A stretch of 64,000 bases of DNA from Isoptericola sp044389085 (GCF_044389085.1 NZ_JBIRXP010000004.1:1-64000), one strand, 5' to 3'; positions 17,515 to 26,596 are shown, numbered from the stretch's first letter. Numbers and translations: made by a program. The notes: a model not told the origin generated them from the sequence alone.

Positions 17515-18297
17515 ATGATCGAGCTGAGGAGCCCGCGAGAGATCGACCAGATGCGCCCTGCGGGGCGCTTCGTGGCCGAGGTGCTCACGGCAGTCCGCGA
17601 GGCGGCCGACGTCGGGGTGAACCTGCTCGAGCTCGACGCCCTCGCGCACCGGATGATCCGCGACCGCGGGGCCGAGTCCTGCTACATCGACTACCACCCG
17701 TCGTTCGGCGCCATGCCGTTCGGCAAGGTGATCTGCACGTCGGTGAACGACGCCGTGCTGCACGGTCTGCCCCACGACTACGCGCTGCGCGACGGCGACC
17801 TGCTGAGCATCGACTTCGCCGCCTCCGTGGACGGCTGGGTCTCCGACTCCGCCGTGTCGTTCGTCGTCGGCGCCTCCGCGACGCCGCAGCGTGCCGCCGC
17901 CGACGCGAAGCTCATCGAGACCACCGAGGTCGCCCTCGAGGCCGGCATCGCCGCCGCCGTCGCCGGCAACAAGGTCGGCGACATCTCCGCCGCCATCGCC
18001 AAGGTCGCGCGCGGCGCGGGCTACGCGATCAACACGGACTTCGGCGGCCACGGCGTCGGGCGCACCATGCACGGCGACCCGCACGTGCCGAACGACGGCC
18101 GCGCCGGCCGCGGCTTCCCGCTCAAGCCGGGCCTGGTCATCGCCATCGAGCCGTGGTTCCTCGAGACCACCGACGAGATCTTCACCGACCCCGACGGCTG
18201 GACCCTCCGGTCCGCCGACGGCTCGCGCGGCGCGCACAGCGAGCACACCATCGCGATCACCGCCGACGGCCCGGTCGTCCTCACGGCCCGCGACTGA
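17515..18297 (+). CDS. map: methionine aminopeptidase, type I
   Basis: A 260-residue metallopeptidase that removes the initiator methionine from nascent proteins in the cytoplasm. Metal-binding positions are visible: Asp in SIDFAASVDGWVSDSAV (about residues 99 and 110), His in GGHGVGRTMHGDPHVPN, Glu in IAIEPW and Glu in SEHTIAI. The conserved early His is in YHPSFG. There is no N-terminal SH3 extension. GAGAGG sits about 6 bases before the ATG. In many actinobacteria another map copy lies in the ribosomal/secY cluster, so this may be the second paralogue. Confidence 0.93.
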   Translation: MIELRSPREIDQMRPAGRFVAEVLTAVREAADVGVNLLELDALAHRMIRDRGAESCYIDYHPSFGAMPFGKVICTSVNDAVLHGLPHDYALRDGDLLSIDFAASVDGWVSDSAVSFVVGASATPQRAAADAKLIETTEVALEAGIAAAVAGNKVGDISAAIAKVARGAGYAINTDFGGHGVGRTMHGDPHVPNDGRAGRGFPLKPGLVIAIEPWFLETTDEIFTDPDGWTLRSADGSRGAHSEHTIAITADGPVVLTARD

Positions 18298-18301
18298 TCG
18301 C

Positions 18302-18365
18302 CGAGATAGAGAAGCTCGGACGGGGCCGCACCTGGTGGCGGCCCCGTCCGAGCTTCTCTATCTCG
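18302..18365. terminator. very long perfect hairpin between map and the HAD gene
   Basis: A perfect 28-bp stem (18302-18329 with 18338-18365) has an 8-base loop. It begins CGAGATAGAGAAGCTCGG and its GC-rich part is next to the loop. It probably terminates both converging genes. Its outer end CTATCTCG is repeated at 18380-18389 as CTATCTCGGC, where it supplies the stop codon of the HAD gene. The core differs by one base from the CTACCTCGGC arrays elsewhere in the window. Confidence 0.7.
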
Positions 18366-18379
18366 CGCTCAGGGGTTCG

Positions 18380-19186
18380 CTATCTCGGCAGGGAGAGCAG
18401 CACCGGCACGACGCCGTCCTCGGTGACGGTACCGGTGACCTCGTCCGCCGCACCCCGCACGACGTCGTCCGCGTGCCCCATGGCGACGCCGCGGCCGGCC
18501 CAGCGGAGCATGTCGACGTCGTTGCGTCCGTCGCCGACGGCGACGGTGTGCGCGGGGTCGACGCCGAGGCGCTCGCGCAGGCGCTCCAGCCCGGAGGCCT
18601 TGGTGACGCCCTTCGGCGCCACGTCCATCCAGGCGGTCCAGCCGACGGCGTACGTGACGTCGCCCAGGCCGATGCGGGCGGCCATGTCGCTGAACTCCTC
18701 GGGGGTGCGCTCGGGGCTGCGGATGACGACGCGGGTCACCTCGCGCGCCCACAGCTGCTCGAAGTCGACGACCTGGTGGACGCCGTCGAGCTCGCCGTCG
18801 GGGAACAGCGCGTTCATGCGGAAGCCGATGCCGATGTCCTCGACCGCGTACCGGGCGTCGGGCAGCTCCTCCCGCAGCAGGCGCAGGGCCGGGCCCGGGT
18901 CGAACGTCCGCACCTCGTCGAGCTCCCACCCGTCCGGGAGAGCCGCGTCCAGGCGCACGGTCACCGCGCCGTTGGAGCACACCATCCACCCGGACGTGAT
19001 GCCGAGCAGCTCCGCGACCGGCGTCATCGCGATGAGCGACCGCCCCGAGGACAGCACGACGTGGTGCCCCGCCGCCTGGACCGCCGCGACGGCGTCGCGC
19101 ACCGCCGGCGACAGGCCGCCGTCGTACCCGATGAGCGTGCCGTCGATGTCGAGGGCGACGAGGTACGGGGTCCGCTGCCCGCTCAC
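18380..19186 (-). CDS. HAD-superfamily phosphatase, Cof type
   Basis: A 268-residue HAD hydrolase. Motif I is DIDGTLIGYDG (residues ~13-23), motif II LSSGRS, then a C2 cap. Motif III is the Lys in APKGVTKASGLERL and motif IV is VGDGRNDVDML. Cof-like enzymes dephosphorylate sugar phosphates, FMN or similar; the substrate is unknown. The GTG start overlaps the serS stop by 4 bases (GTGA), so it is translationally coupled to serS. Confidence 0.88.
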   Translation of the reverse strand: MSGQRTPYLVALDIDGTLIGYDGGLSPAVRDAVAAVQAAGHHVVLSSGRSLIAMTPVAELLGITSGWMVCSNGAVTVRLDAALPDGWELDEVRTFDPGPALRLLREELPDARYAVEDIGIGFRMNALFPDGELDGVHQVVDFEQLWAREVTRVVIRSPERTPEEFSDMAARIGLGDVTYAVGWTAWMDVAPKGVTKASGLERLRERLGVDPAHTVAVGDGRNDVDMLRWAGRGVAMGHADDVVRGAADEVTGTVTEDGVVPVLLSLPR

Positions 19187-20454
19187 GCGACCGGCTCGAG
19201 CACCTCGAGGCCACCCAGGTAGGGCCGCAGACCCTCCGGCACGCGGACCGATCCGTCGGCCTGCTGGTGGTTCTCGAGGATCGCGACGATCCAGCGGGTG
19301 GTGCCCAGCGTGCCGTTCAGCGTGGCGACCGGGCGCGTGGTGCCGTCCGCGGTGCGCTCGCGCACCCCCAGGCGGCGAGCCTGGAACGTGGTGCAGTTCG
19401 ACGTCGAGGTGAGCTCGAGGAAGCGCTGCTGCGTCGGCAACCAGGCCTCGCAGTCGAACTTCCGCGCGGCGGAGTTGCCGAGGTCGCCCGCGGCCGTGTC
19501 GATGACCCGGTAGGGCAGCTCGGCCTTGGCGAGCATCGCCTCCTCCCACGCGAGCAGGCGCTCGTGCTCGGCGGCCGCGTCCTCGGGGGCGCAGTAGCTG
19601 AACATCTCGACCTTGTGGAACTGGTGCACGCGGATGATGCCGCGGGTGTCGCGGCCCGCCGCACCGGCCTCCCGCCGGTAGCAGGCGCTCCAGCCCGCGT
19701 ACCGCTTCGGGCCCGCCGACAGGTCGAGGATCTCGTCCGCGTGGTAGCCCGCGAGCGCCACCTCGCTGGTGCCGACCAGGTACAGGTCGTCCTTCTCGAG
19801 GTGGTAGACCTCGTCGGCGTGGCTGCCGAGGAAGCCGGTGCCGCGCATGGTGTCCGGCTTGACCAGCGTGGGGGTGATCATCGGCGTGAAGCCCGCGCCC
19901 ACCGCCTGGTCGACGGCCGCGTTGAGGATCGCCAGCTCGAGCCGCGCGCCGATCCCGGTGAGGAAGTAGAACCGCGACCCCGACACCTTCGCGCCGCGCG
20001 CCGTGTCGATCGCCGCGAGGCCCTCGCCGAGCTCGAGGTGGTCGCGCGGGGCGAAACCCTCGGCCGCGAAGTCGCGGGGCGCGCCCACCTCCTTGACGAC
20101 GAGGTAGTCGTCCTCGCCCCCGGGAGGGGCGCCCTCGACGACGTTCGCGACGCGGTAGAGCAGCTCGTCGACCTGCTTCTCGGCGTCCGAGGCCTCCGCC
20201 TGGCGGGCCTTGACCTGCTCCGCGAGGTGCTTGGTGCGGGTCAGCAGCTCGGCCTTCTCCTCGCCCTGCGCCTTCGCCACCTGCTTGCCGAGCGCCTTCT
20301 GCTCCGCCCGCAGCGACTCGAACTCCGTGAGGGAGGAGCGACGGCGCGCGTCGGCGTCGAGCGCCGCGTCCACGAGGGCGGGGTCGTCGCCGCGGGCCAG
20401 CTGGCTCGCACGGACGACGTCGGGGTTGTCGCGCAGCAGTCGGAGGTCGATCAC
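19183..20454 (-). CDS. serS: seryl-tRNA synthetase
   Basis: A 423-residue class II synthetase of normal length that charges tRNA-Ser. The N-terminal coiled-coil arm spans about residues 30-105 (SLTEFESLRAEQKALGKQVAKA). Motif 2 is YAGWSACYRREAGAAGRDTRGIIRVHQFHKVE and motif 3 includes TLNGTLGTTRWIVAILENHQ. The frame is open upstream, but the GTG that begins VIDLRLLRDNPDVV fits all SerRS starts. It has TAGGCT 7 bases upstream and no ribosome binding site, so it is probably leaderless. Confidence 0.95.
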   Translation of the reverse strand: MIDLRLLRDNPDVVRASQLARGDDPALVDAALDADARRRSSLTEFESLRAEQKALGKQVAKAQGEEKAELLTRTKHLAEQVKARQAEASDAEKQVDELLYRVANVVEGAPPGGEDDYLVVKEVGAPRDFAAEGFAPRDHLELGEGLAAIDTARGAKVSGSRFYFLTGIGARLELAILNAAVDQAVGAGFTPMITPTLVKPDTMRGTGFLGSHADEVYHLEKDDLYLVGTSEVALAGYHADEILDLSAGPKRYAGWSACYRREAGAAGRDTRGIIRVHQFHKVEMFSYCAPEDAAAEHERLLAWEEAMLAKAELPYRVIDTAAGDLGNSAARKFDCEAWLPTQQRFLELTSTSNCTTFQARRLGVRERTADGTTRPVATLNGTLGTTRWIVAILENHQQADGSVRVPEGLRPYLGGLEVLEPVA

Positions 20455-20461
20455 GCCCGCA

Positions 20462-20467
20462 AGCCTA
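20462..20467 (-). promoter_or_regulatory. -10 box of leaderless serS promoter
   Basis: On the minus strand TAGGCT ends 7 bases before the serS GTG. The upstream region is the 20-bp repeat array rather than a recognisable -35 box. Confidence 0.5.
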
Positions 20468-20500
20468 ACGGGCACGCTCTGCGCGACCCCACGGATATCC

Positions 20501-20680
20501 CGGTGCCCGCCACCTCGGCGCATCCGGAACTACCTCGCCGCGGCCGGAACTACCTCACCGGGTGTGGAACTACCTCGCCGGGCGTGGAACTACCTCACCG
20601 GGCAAGGAACTACCTCACCGTGCGCAGGACTACCTCGGCGGGCGTCGAACTACCTCGGCGTGAGATGGGCGACTTCGCCG
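20501..20680. repeat. array 1 of the GAACTACCTCG 20-bp repeat
   Basis: Seven units with an exact 20-bp period carry CTACCTC at the same phase (ACTACCTC at 20529, 20549, 20569, 20589, 20609, 20629 and 20649), followed by GCCG, ACCG or GGCG. The five bases before each core vary (catcc, cggcc, ggtgt, ggcgt, ggcaa, tgcgc, ggcgt). Decayed units in the same phase flank the array at 20509 and 20669. All units face the same way. The array fills the spacer between the divergent serS and lipid-kinase promoters. Confidence 0.95.
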
Positions 20681-20702
20681 GGTCCGGTGGGCCGATCCGT
20701 CG

Positions 20703-20708
20703 TAGGTT
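20703..20708 (+). promoter_or_regulatory. -10 box of leaderless lipid-kinase promoter
   Basis: TAGGTT lies 6 bases before the ATG at 20715, with no Shine-Dalgarno sequence. Confidence 0.5.
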
Positions 20709-20714
20709 GCCGTC

Positions 20715-21830
20715 ATGCCGGACGAGTACGCGGAGGTCGTCGCGCTGGTCGTCGCGCTGGTGATCGTGCTCGGCGCGCTCACCGCGACGCTCATGGTGTG
20801 GCGGCGCGCCCGCACACGGGAGCACGTGCTGGCGACGCGCGACGCGCAGCGCGCGCAGGAGGGCGAGGCCCGCGGGATGCGGCTCGCCGTCGTCATCAAC
20901 CCCTCCAAGGAGGGCGCGGCGGACGTGCGCGCCATCGTCGAGCGCGTGTGCGCCGAGGCCGCTCTGCCCGCCCCTCTCTTCTACGAGACCACGGTGGACG
21001 ACCCGGGCACCGGCCAGGCCCGGCAGGCCCTGGCCGACGGCGCGGACGTCGTGGTCGCGGCGGGCGGGGACGGCACCGTGCGGGCCGTGGCGGAGGTCCT
21101 GGCCGGGTCGGGCCGGCCGATGGGGCTCATCCCCGTCGGGACCGGCAACCTGCTCGCCCGCAACCTCGACCTGCCCCTGACCTCCGTGACCGACGCGGTC
21201 GCGGTCGTGCTGGGCGGCACCGACCGCGCGATCGACGTCGGCCGCGCCCGCGTCACCGAGTTCGCCCCCGACGCGGAGCCGCTCGTCGACGGCGACCCCC
21301 ACCGGGCGCACCTCTTCCTGGTGATCGCCGGGCTGGGCTTCGACGCGGCGATGGTCGCCGACGCCGACGACCAGCTCAAGGCCAGGGTCGGCTGGGTGGC
21401 GTACTTCCTGGCCGGGGCACGTCACCTGCACGGCCGGCGCATGCGCGCGACCATCCGGCTGGACGACGGCGAGCCCGTCGAGGCGCGGCTGCGCAGCATC
21501 ATGGTGGGCAACTGCGGCAGGCTGCCCGGCGGGATCACGCTGCTGCCCGACGCCGTCATCGACGACGGCGAGCTCGACGTCGCCGCCGTCGACACCCGCG
21601 GCGGCCTCGCCGGGTGGGCGCAGCTCCTCGGGGAGGTCGTGGCGCAGGGCATGGGCGTGCGCAACGACCTGCCCGGCAAGATCGGCCGGATCGACCACAC
21701 CCGCGCACGGCGCGCGACGATCCGCGTGGACGAGGGCGAGCAGGCGCAGGTCGACGGTGATCCCCTCGGCAACGCCGTCGAGCTGGAGACCTGGGTGGAG
21801 CCTGGCGCGCTCGTGGTCCGGACGGGATGA
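20715..21830 (+). CDS. diacylglycerol/lipid kinase family protein
   Basis: A 371-residue protein. One N-terminal helix (residues ~7-28) anchors it to the membrane. The DAGK catalytic domain has VVINPSKEGA (near 60), GGDGTVRAVAEVL (about 115) and GTGNLLARNLDLP (about 141). A C-terminal beta-sandwich half is present, with IDDGELDV as in YegS/DgkB-type lipid kinases. It would phosphorylate diacylglycerol or another lipid with ATP. It stands alone between repeat array 1 and the duplicated membrane protein gene. Confidence 0.88.
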   Translation: MPDEYAEVVALVVALVIVLGALTATLMVWRRARTREHVLATRDAQRAQEGEARGMRLAVVINPSKEGAADVRAIVERVCAEAALPAPLFYETTVDDPGTGQARQALADGADVVVAAGGDGTVRAVAEVLAGSGRPMGLIPVGTGNLLARNLDLPLTSVTDAVAVVLGGTDRAIDVGRARVTEFAPDAEPLVDGDPHRAHLFLVIAGLGFDAAMVADADDQLKARVGWVAYFLAGARHLHGRRMRATIRLDDGEPVEARLRSIMVGNCGRLPGGITLLPDAVIDDGELDVAAVDTRGGLAGWAQLLGEVVAQGMGVRNDLPGKIGRIDHTRARRATIRVDEGEQAQVDGDPLGNAVELETWVEPGALVVRTG

Positions 21831-21888
21831 TCGCGTGAACGTCCCGCGTCCCGCGGCGGCCGTACGGCCCCCGGGAGCGCCGCCTGCA

Positions 21889-21894
21889 TAGGCT
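21889..21894 (+). promoter_or_regulatory. -10 box of leaderless promoter for the duplicated membrane protein
   Basis: TAGGCT lies 7 bases before the GTG at 21902 and no ribosome binding site is present. Confidence 0.5.
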
Positions 21895-21901
21895 GGCCCG
21901 C

Positions 21902-24900
21902 GTGATCCGCCCTGCCCGCGCCCGCGCTCTCGTGCTCGTCGCCACCCTCGTCGCCCTGGTCCTCGGGGCTCCGGCGGCGTCCGCGGCCCCGGCGCCGACC
22001 GACGCGGAGCCGCCCGAGACGCCCCTGGTGCTCGCCGGCGTGTCGGGGCTGCAGTGGTCCGACGTCGACGCGGTGCGCACCCCGAACCTGTGGCGCCTCA
22101 TCGGCGGCGGGTCGGTCGCGTCGATCGCGGTGCGCACCCTCACGCCGACATGCCCGGTCGAGGGGTGGCTCACCCTGTCCGCCGGCAGCAGGGCCGTGGC
22201 GCAGCCCACCGGCGTCACGGGCGAGGACGAGGCCGAGGAGAGCTCCGGGCAGGGCCCGGACGACGGCGCCCCCGCCCTCGGGTGTCCCCCCGTCCCCGTC
22301 CCGTCCACCACGTCGAGCGGTACGGCGAGCGGTACGGCGGACGGCGCGGCGGACAGTACGAGCGACGCACCGGCACGCACGCAGGTGCCGGGCTGGTCCG
22401 GCCTCGGCGCGAGCGACCCCCTGACGCCGCACGCGGCCGAGCCGGGCGCGCTGGGCCAGGTCGCCGACGTCGCGGGAGCCTGCGCGACCGCCGTGGGCCC
22501 GGGGGCCGCCGTCGCGCTCGCCGACGACCGGGGCACGGTGGCCCGCTACCTCCCCGACGCGGGCCGGCTCACGGCCGCGCACGTGGCCGAGTGCCCGGCC
22601 ACCGTCGTCGACCTGGGGGTGCTGCCCGACGCCGCCAGCGAACGCACCTCCGCCGTGGAGGAGCTCGACGCCCAGGTCGGCCGGCTCGCGGACCTGCTCC
22701 CCTCAGGCGGGCGGCTCGTGGTGGCCGGCCTCTCCGACACGCCGCTCGGCCCCGCGGACCTGCAGGTGGTCGTGGACTGGACCGCGCCGGGCGGCAGCGC
22801 GACGTGGCTCAGCTCGACGTCGTCCCGGTGGGCGGGCGTGGTGGTCCTGGCCGACCTGTCGGCGACCCTCGCCGACACCCTCACCGGCGGCGCCCTGTCC
22901 GGCACCGCGCCCGAAGAGGAGACCCCGGCCGACGACGAGACCACCGGGGCCGGCGCGGACGGGACCGAGGAGGCCGCCGACGCGCTCACCCCCGCGCTCG
23001 CGCCCTTCACCGGCTCGCCGCTGGAGCGCGGGGACGACCGCCGTATCTCCGTGTCCCGCACGGTCGAGAACCGGCAGTACCTCAGCGTGCTCACCGACAC
23101 CGTGCCGCGCCTGTCCCCGCTGGTGCTCGGGCTCGTCGGCCTCGCCGACATCGTCGTCGTGGGCGCGCTGCTGCTGGCCCGCCGTCGCGGGTCGGCCCCC
23201 TCCCCGGGCCGGCGCCACGCCCGGCGCGCGGGCCTCGCCGTCCTCGTGGTCGCGTCGAGCCTGCCCGTCGCCGCGTCGCTCGCGACCCTCTCGCGCTGGT
23301 GGGCGGCGCCGTCACCGGCCACGACGCTGGTGCTCGCGCTCACCGTCGCGGCCCTCGCCGCCGCGCTGGTCGCGTGGTTCGCGCGCCGCCTGCTGCCGCC
23401 GTCGCCCTGGCGCCTGGCGACCAGCCTCGCGGGCGTGACCTGGCTGGTCATCACCGTGGACGGCCTCACCGGCACGACCCTGCAGCAGGGCTCCCTGCTG
23501 GGCCCGGCGCCCTCGCTCGGCGCACGGTTCTACGGCTTCTCCAACACCGTCTTCGCGGTCTACGCCGTGGTCGGCCTGGTCCTCGCCGCCGGGCTCGCGG
23601 CGGCCGTGCGCGCCCGCGGCGGCAGCCCCGCGCGGGCCGGCTGGACCGTGGCCGCGGTCGGCCAGGTCACCGTGCTGGTGGACGGTCTGCCGCCGTTCGG
23701 CGCCGACTTCGGCGGCATCCTGGCCCTGGTCCCGGGGTTCGCCGTGCTGGCGCTCGCGATCGCCGGGGTGCGCATCACGTGGCGGCGCGTGCTCCTCGTC
23801 GCCGCCGGGACGCTCCTCCTGGTCGCGGTCGTGTCCGTCGTGGACTGGCTGCTGCCCGGCCCGGGCAGCCACCTCGGCGGCTTCGTCGAGTCCGTCGTCG
23901 AGGGCAAGGCGCTCGGCGTCGTGGCCGGCAAGGCCGCCGGCGCGTGGGCGACCGTCGCCAACCCCGCGGGCGCCGCGGCGCTGCTCCTGTGCGTCGCCGC
24001 CGCGTGGGCCGTGCTCGCCCCGGAGCGTGCCCGCCTCGACGGGCTCGCGCGCGCCTACCGGCAGGACCCGGTGCTGTGGCGGCTCGTCGTCGCGCTCGTC
24101 GTCACCGCGGCCGTGGGCACCCTGCTCAACGACTCGGGCGTCGCGGTGGCCGTGATCGTGCTCGCCCTGGCGCTGCCCGTGCTGCTCGCCGGGCGTCTCG
24201 CCCACAGGGACGCCGCGGACCCGCCGCCCCGGGACGGCGCCGCGCGCGCCGCGGGCCCCGTGCTCACCCGCGTGCCGGCCGTGCTCGTGGGCGCGTCGGC
24301 GGGGCTGCTCGTCGCCCTGCTCGTCGGGACGACGGCGCTGCCCGGCTCGGCGTCCGCGCGCGCCGGCGACGTGTCCGGCACCGGCACCCCCGTGGTGGAC
24401 GACGCGCACCCGGTCGTCGTCGTCGGGACGCAGGGCGTGCGCTGGGAGGACGTGAGCCCGTCGGCCACGCCCACCCTGTGGGACGTGCTGCGCGACGGCG
24501 CCAGCGGCGCCGGCGTGACCCCCGCCGTCGGCGGCGCCTCGGCCACGTGCCCGGCCGCCGGGTGGCTCGGCCTGTCGTCCGGGCGCAGCCCGGTGACCGG
24601 CCAGACCACGGACGGCGCCTGGTCGTGCGCCCCGTGGGAGGTCGCACCCGCGTCCGGGAGCGACACCGCGACCGTGGACGGGTGGGACGAGCTCTCCGCC
24701 CTGCAGTCGTCGTCGGAGTTCCGCCCGACGCTCGGCGTGCTCGGCGACGCGCTCGCCGACGGCGGCGTGTGCAGCACCGCCGTCGCCCCCGGCGCGGCGC
24801 TCGCCCTCGCCGGCCGCGACGGCACCGTGGCGCGGTACCGCGACCTCGACGCGGCGCTCGCCGACCCCGCCGACGCCTTCTCGTGCCCCGTCACCGTGGT

Positions 24901-26596
24901 CGACGCCGGCAGCGCGCCCTACCACCCGGACCCGGAGGGCTACACGGGTCGCGTCCCGCTGCCCGACGACGTGACGACCGACGGCCCGGCGCGGGACGCC
25001 GCCCTGCGCTCCGTCGACGCGACCGTCGGCCGGGTGCTCGCGGCCGTGCCCGCCGACGCGACCGTGCTGGTGACCGACGTCGGCAACCCCGCCCCCGGCC
25101 GCCCGGCACTGGGCGTCGGCGTGGCCGACGCAGACGCGGACGACGCGCCCGCCTACCTCACGTCCGGCGCCACGCACTGGCTCGGCGTGGTGCGCCTGCT
25201 CGACGTGCCGACCTCCCTCGTGACGGCGTTCGGCCTGCCCGTGCCCGCCGACCTCAGCGGCTCGCCCATCGAGCTCGCGGTTGAGCGGCCCGGCGGCACC
25301 GGGGCGACCGTGCGCGAGCTGGCGGGGCTCACCGAGCGCGACCACATGCTGCGCGTCACCACGGGCACCGTGACCACCGCGCCCGCGTACGTGGGGCTCG
25401 CGGCCTTCGCCCTGGTCGTGCTCCTGCTGCCGCGCCTGCGCCGCACCTCACCCCGTGCCGCCGGCCGGTGCGCCCGCGTGCTCGACGCCGTCCTCCTGGT
25501 GTGCGCGGCGGTGCCCGCCGCCGCGTTCCTCATGACGGCGTGGGGCTGGTGGCGCCTCGAGGACCCCGGCACGGCCCTGTGGCTGACGCTCGGCGCGAGC
25601 ACCGTCGTCGTGGCGCTGGTCGGCGCCCTCGCGCCCCGGCGGCCCGCGTGGGCCGGCGCGACGGTGATCGCGACCCTCACCTTCCTCGTCCTGACGATCG
25701 ACGCCGTCCTGGGCACCCCCCTGCACCGGGGCAGCCCGCTCGGCTCGGCCCCGACCCTGGGCGGCCGCTACTACGGCTTCGGCAACCCCACCTACTCGAT
25801 CTACGCGACCGCGGCCGTGATTGCCGCCGCCGGGCTCGCCACGGCCGTCCGGCACCGCTGGGGGCGGATCCCCGCCGCGGCCGTCGCCTCGGCCGTCGGC
25901 CTGGTCACGCTGGTCGTGAGCGTGTGGCCCACCCTCGGGGCCGACGTCGGCGGCGGGCTCGTGCTGCTGCCGGTGTTCGTCGTCCTCGTGCTCAGCGTGC
26001 TCGAGGCCCGCGTGACCTGGCAGCGGCTGCTCCTGGCGGGCCTCGCCGGCGTCGCGCTGGTCGCCGCGATCGGCGTCGTCGACTGGCTCCGCCCCCCGGC
26101 ACAGCGCACGCACCTCGGCGCGTTCGTGCAGTCCGCGGTCGACGGCACGGCCCTCGAGACCATCCTGCGCAAGGCCGGCTACGCGCTCCGTTCCCTGAGC
26201 GGCGGGGTGCCCGCATGGGTCGCGCTCGCCGTCCTCGTCGGCCTCGTCGCCGTCCTGTGGGGCGGCCCGAGGCTGCGGGCACGGTGGCTGCAGCGCTCCG
26301 AGGACCGGTGGCCGCTGCTGCGGCCGGTGCTGATCAGCCTGATCCTCGCGGGCGTCGGCGGCGCCGTGGTCAACGACTACGGCATCCGGATGGTGTCGAT
26401 CATGCTCGCCGCCGCCGTGCCGCTCGTCGGGCTGATCGTGCTGCGCACGGGGATGACGGAGCCCGACGAGCGCGGTCAGCCGGCGTCGCCGGAGCGGGTT
26501 CCCACGTCGTCGGAGGCGCCGCCCGAGGTGCCGGCGGAGGTGTCGGCGCCGGCGGAGGGCGCGTCGTCGGACGGCGCGGACCGCCCCGGCACGTAG
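21902..26596 (+). CDS. giant membrane protein made of two tandem copies of a phosphatase-fold-like domain plus helices
   Basis: A 1564-residue protein with a signal peptide (residues 1-27, ending ASA|AP). Copy 1 (about 30-815) and copy 2 (about 820-1530) align. Each has a 330-400 residue extracytoplasmic domain beginning GVSGLQWSDV or GTQGVRWEDV and holding TCP..GWL.LS.G. Each then has about ten helices with the block GSLLGPAPSLGARFYGFSN or GSPLGSAPTLGGRYYGFGN. The start of the outer domain recalls the alkaline phosphatase/phosphodiesterase superfamily, but the usual metal-binding Asp is not seen, so it may be catalytically dead. Copy 1 has acidic/Ser-Thr low-complexity inserts (about 110-160 and 335-365). 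Function is unknown. The last 121 bases overlap lgt on the other strand. Confidence 0.85.
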   Translation: MIRPARARALVLVATLVALVLGAPAASAAPAPTDAEPPETPLVLAGVSGLQWSDVDAVRTPNLWRLIGGGSVASIAVRTLTPTCPVEGWLTLSAGSRAVAQPTGVTGEDEAEESSGQGPDDGAPALGCPPVPVPSTTSSGTASGTADGAADSTSDAPARTQVPGWSGLGASDPLTPHAAEPGALGQVADVAGACATAVGPGAAVALADDRGTVARYLPDAGRLTAAHVAECPATVVDLGVLPDAASERTSAVEELDAQVGRLADLLPSGGRLVVAGLSDTPLGPADLQVVVDWTAPGGSATWLSSTSSRWAGVVVLADLSATLADTLTGGALSGTAPEEETPADDETTGAGADGTEEAADALTPALAPFTGSPLERGDDRRISVSRTVENRQYLSVLTDTVPRLSPLVLGLVGLADIVVVGALLLARRRGSAPSPGRRHARRAGLAVLVVASSLPVAASLATLSRWWAAPSPATTLVLALTVAALAAALVAWFARRLLPPSPWRLATSLAGVTWLVITVDGLTGTTLQQGSLLGPAPSLGARFYGFSNTVFAVYAVVGLVLAAGLAAAVRARGGSPARAGWTVAAVGQVTVLVDGLPPFGADFGGILALVPGFAVLALAIAGVRITWRRVLLVAAGTLLLVAVVSVVDWLLPGPGSHLGGFVESVVEGKALGVVAGKAAGAWATVANPAGAAALLLCVAAAWAVLAPERARLDGLARAYRQDPVLWRLVVALVVTAAVGTLLNDSGVAVAVIVLALALPVLLAGRLAHRDAADPPPRDGAARAAGPVLTRVPAVLVGASAGLLVALLVGTTALPGSASARAGDVSGTGTPVVDDAHPVVVVGTQGVRWEDVSPSATPTLWDVLRDGASGAGVTPAVGGASATCPAAGWLGLSSGRSPVTGQTTDGAWSCAPWEVAPASGSDTATVDGWDELSALQSSSEFRPTLGVLGDALADGGVCSTAVAPGAALALAGRDGTVARYRDLDAALADPADAFSCPVTVVDAGSAPYHPDPEGYTGRVPLPDDVTTDGPARDAALRSVDATVGRVLAAVPADATVLVTDVGNPAPGRPALGVGVADADADDAPAYLTSGATHWLGVVRLLDVPTSLVTAFGLPVPADLSGSPIELAVERPGGTGATVRELAGLTERDHMLRVTTGTVTTAPAYVGLAAFALVVLLLPRLRRTSPRAAGRCARVLDAVLLVCAAVPAAAFLMTAWGWWRLEDPGTALWLTLGASTVVVALVGALAPRRPAWAGATVIATLTFLVLTIDAVLGTPLHRGSPLGSAPTLGGRYYGFGNPTYSIYATAAVIAAAGLATAVRHRWGRIPAAAVASAVGLVTLVVSVWPTLGADVGGGLVLLPVFVVLVLSVLEARVTWQRLLLAGLAGVALVAAIGVVDWLRPPAQRTHLGAFVQSAVDGTALETILRKAGYALRSLSGGVPAWVALAVLVGLVAVLWGGPRLRARWLQRSEDRWPLLRPVLISLILAGVGGAVVNDYGIRMVSIMLAAAVPLVGLIVLRTGMTEPDERGQPASPERVPTSSEAPPEVPAEVSAPAEGASSDGADRPGT

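Noticed and set aside
20501..20680. CRISPR array at the GAACTACCTCG repeats
   Set aside because: Units are 20 bp with only 5-6 variable bases between cores. CRISPR spacers are about 30 bp or more, and no cas gene is near.
23312..25345. A 677-codon frame on the minus strand
   Set aside because: It lies inside the duplicated membrane protein gene, shows no domains and has an odd Arg/Gly/His content, so it is a shadow.
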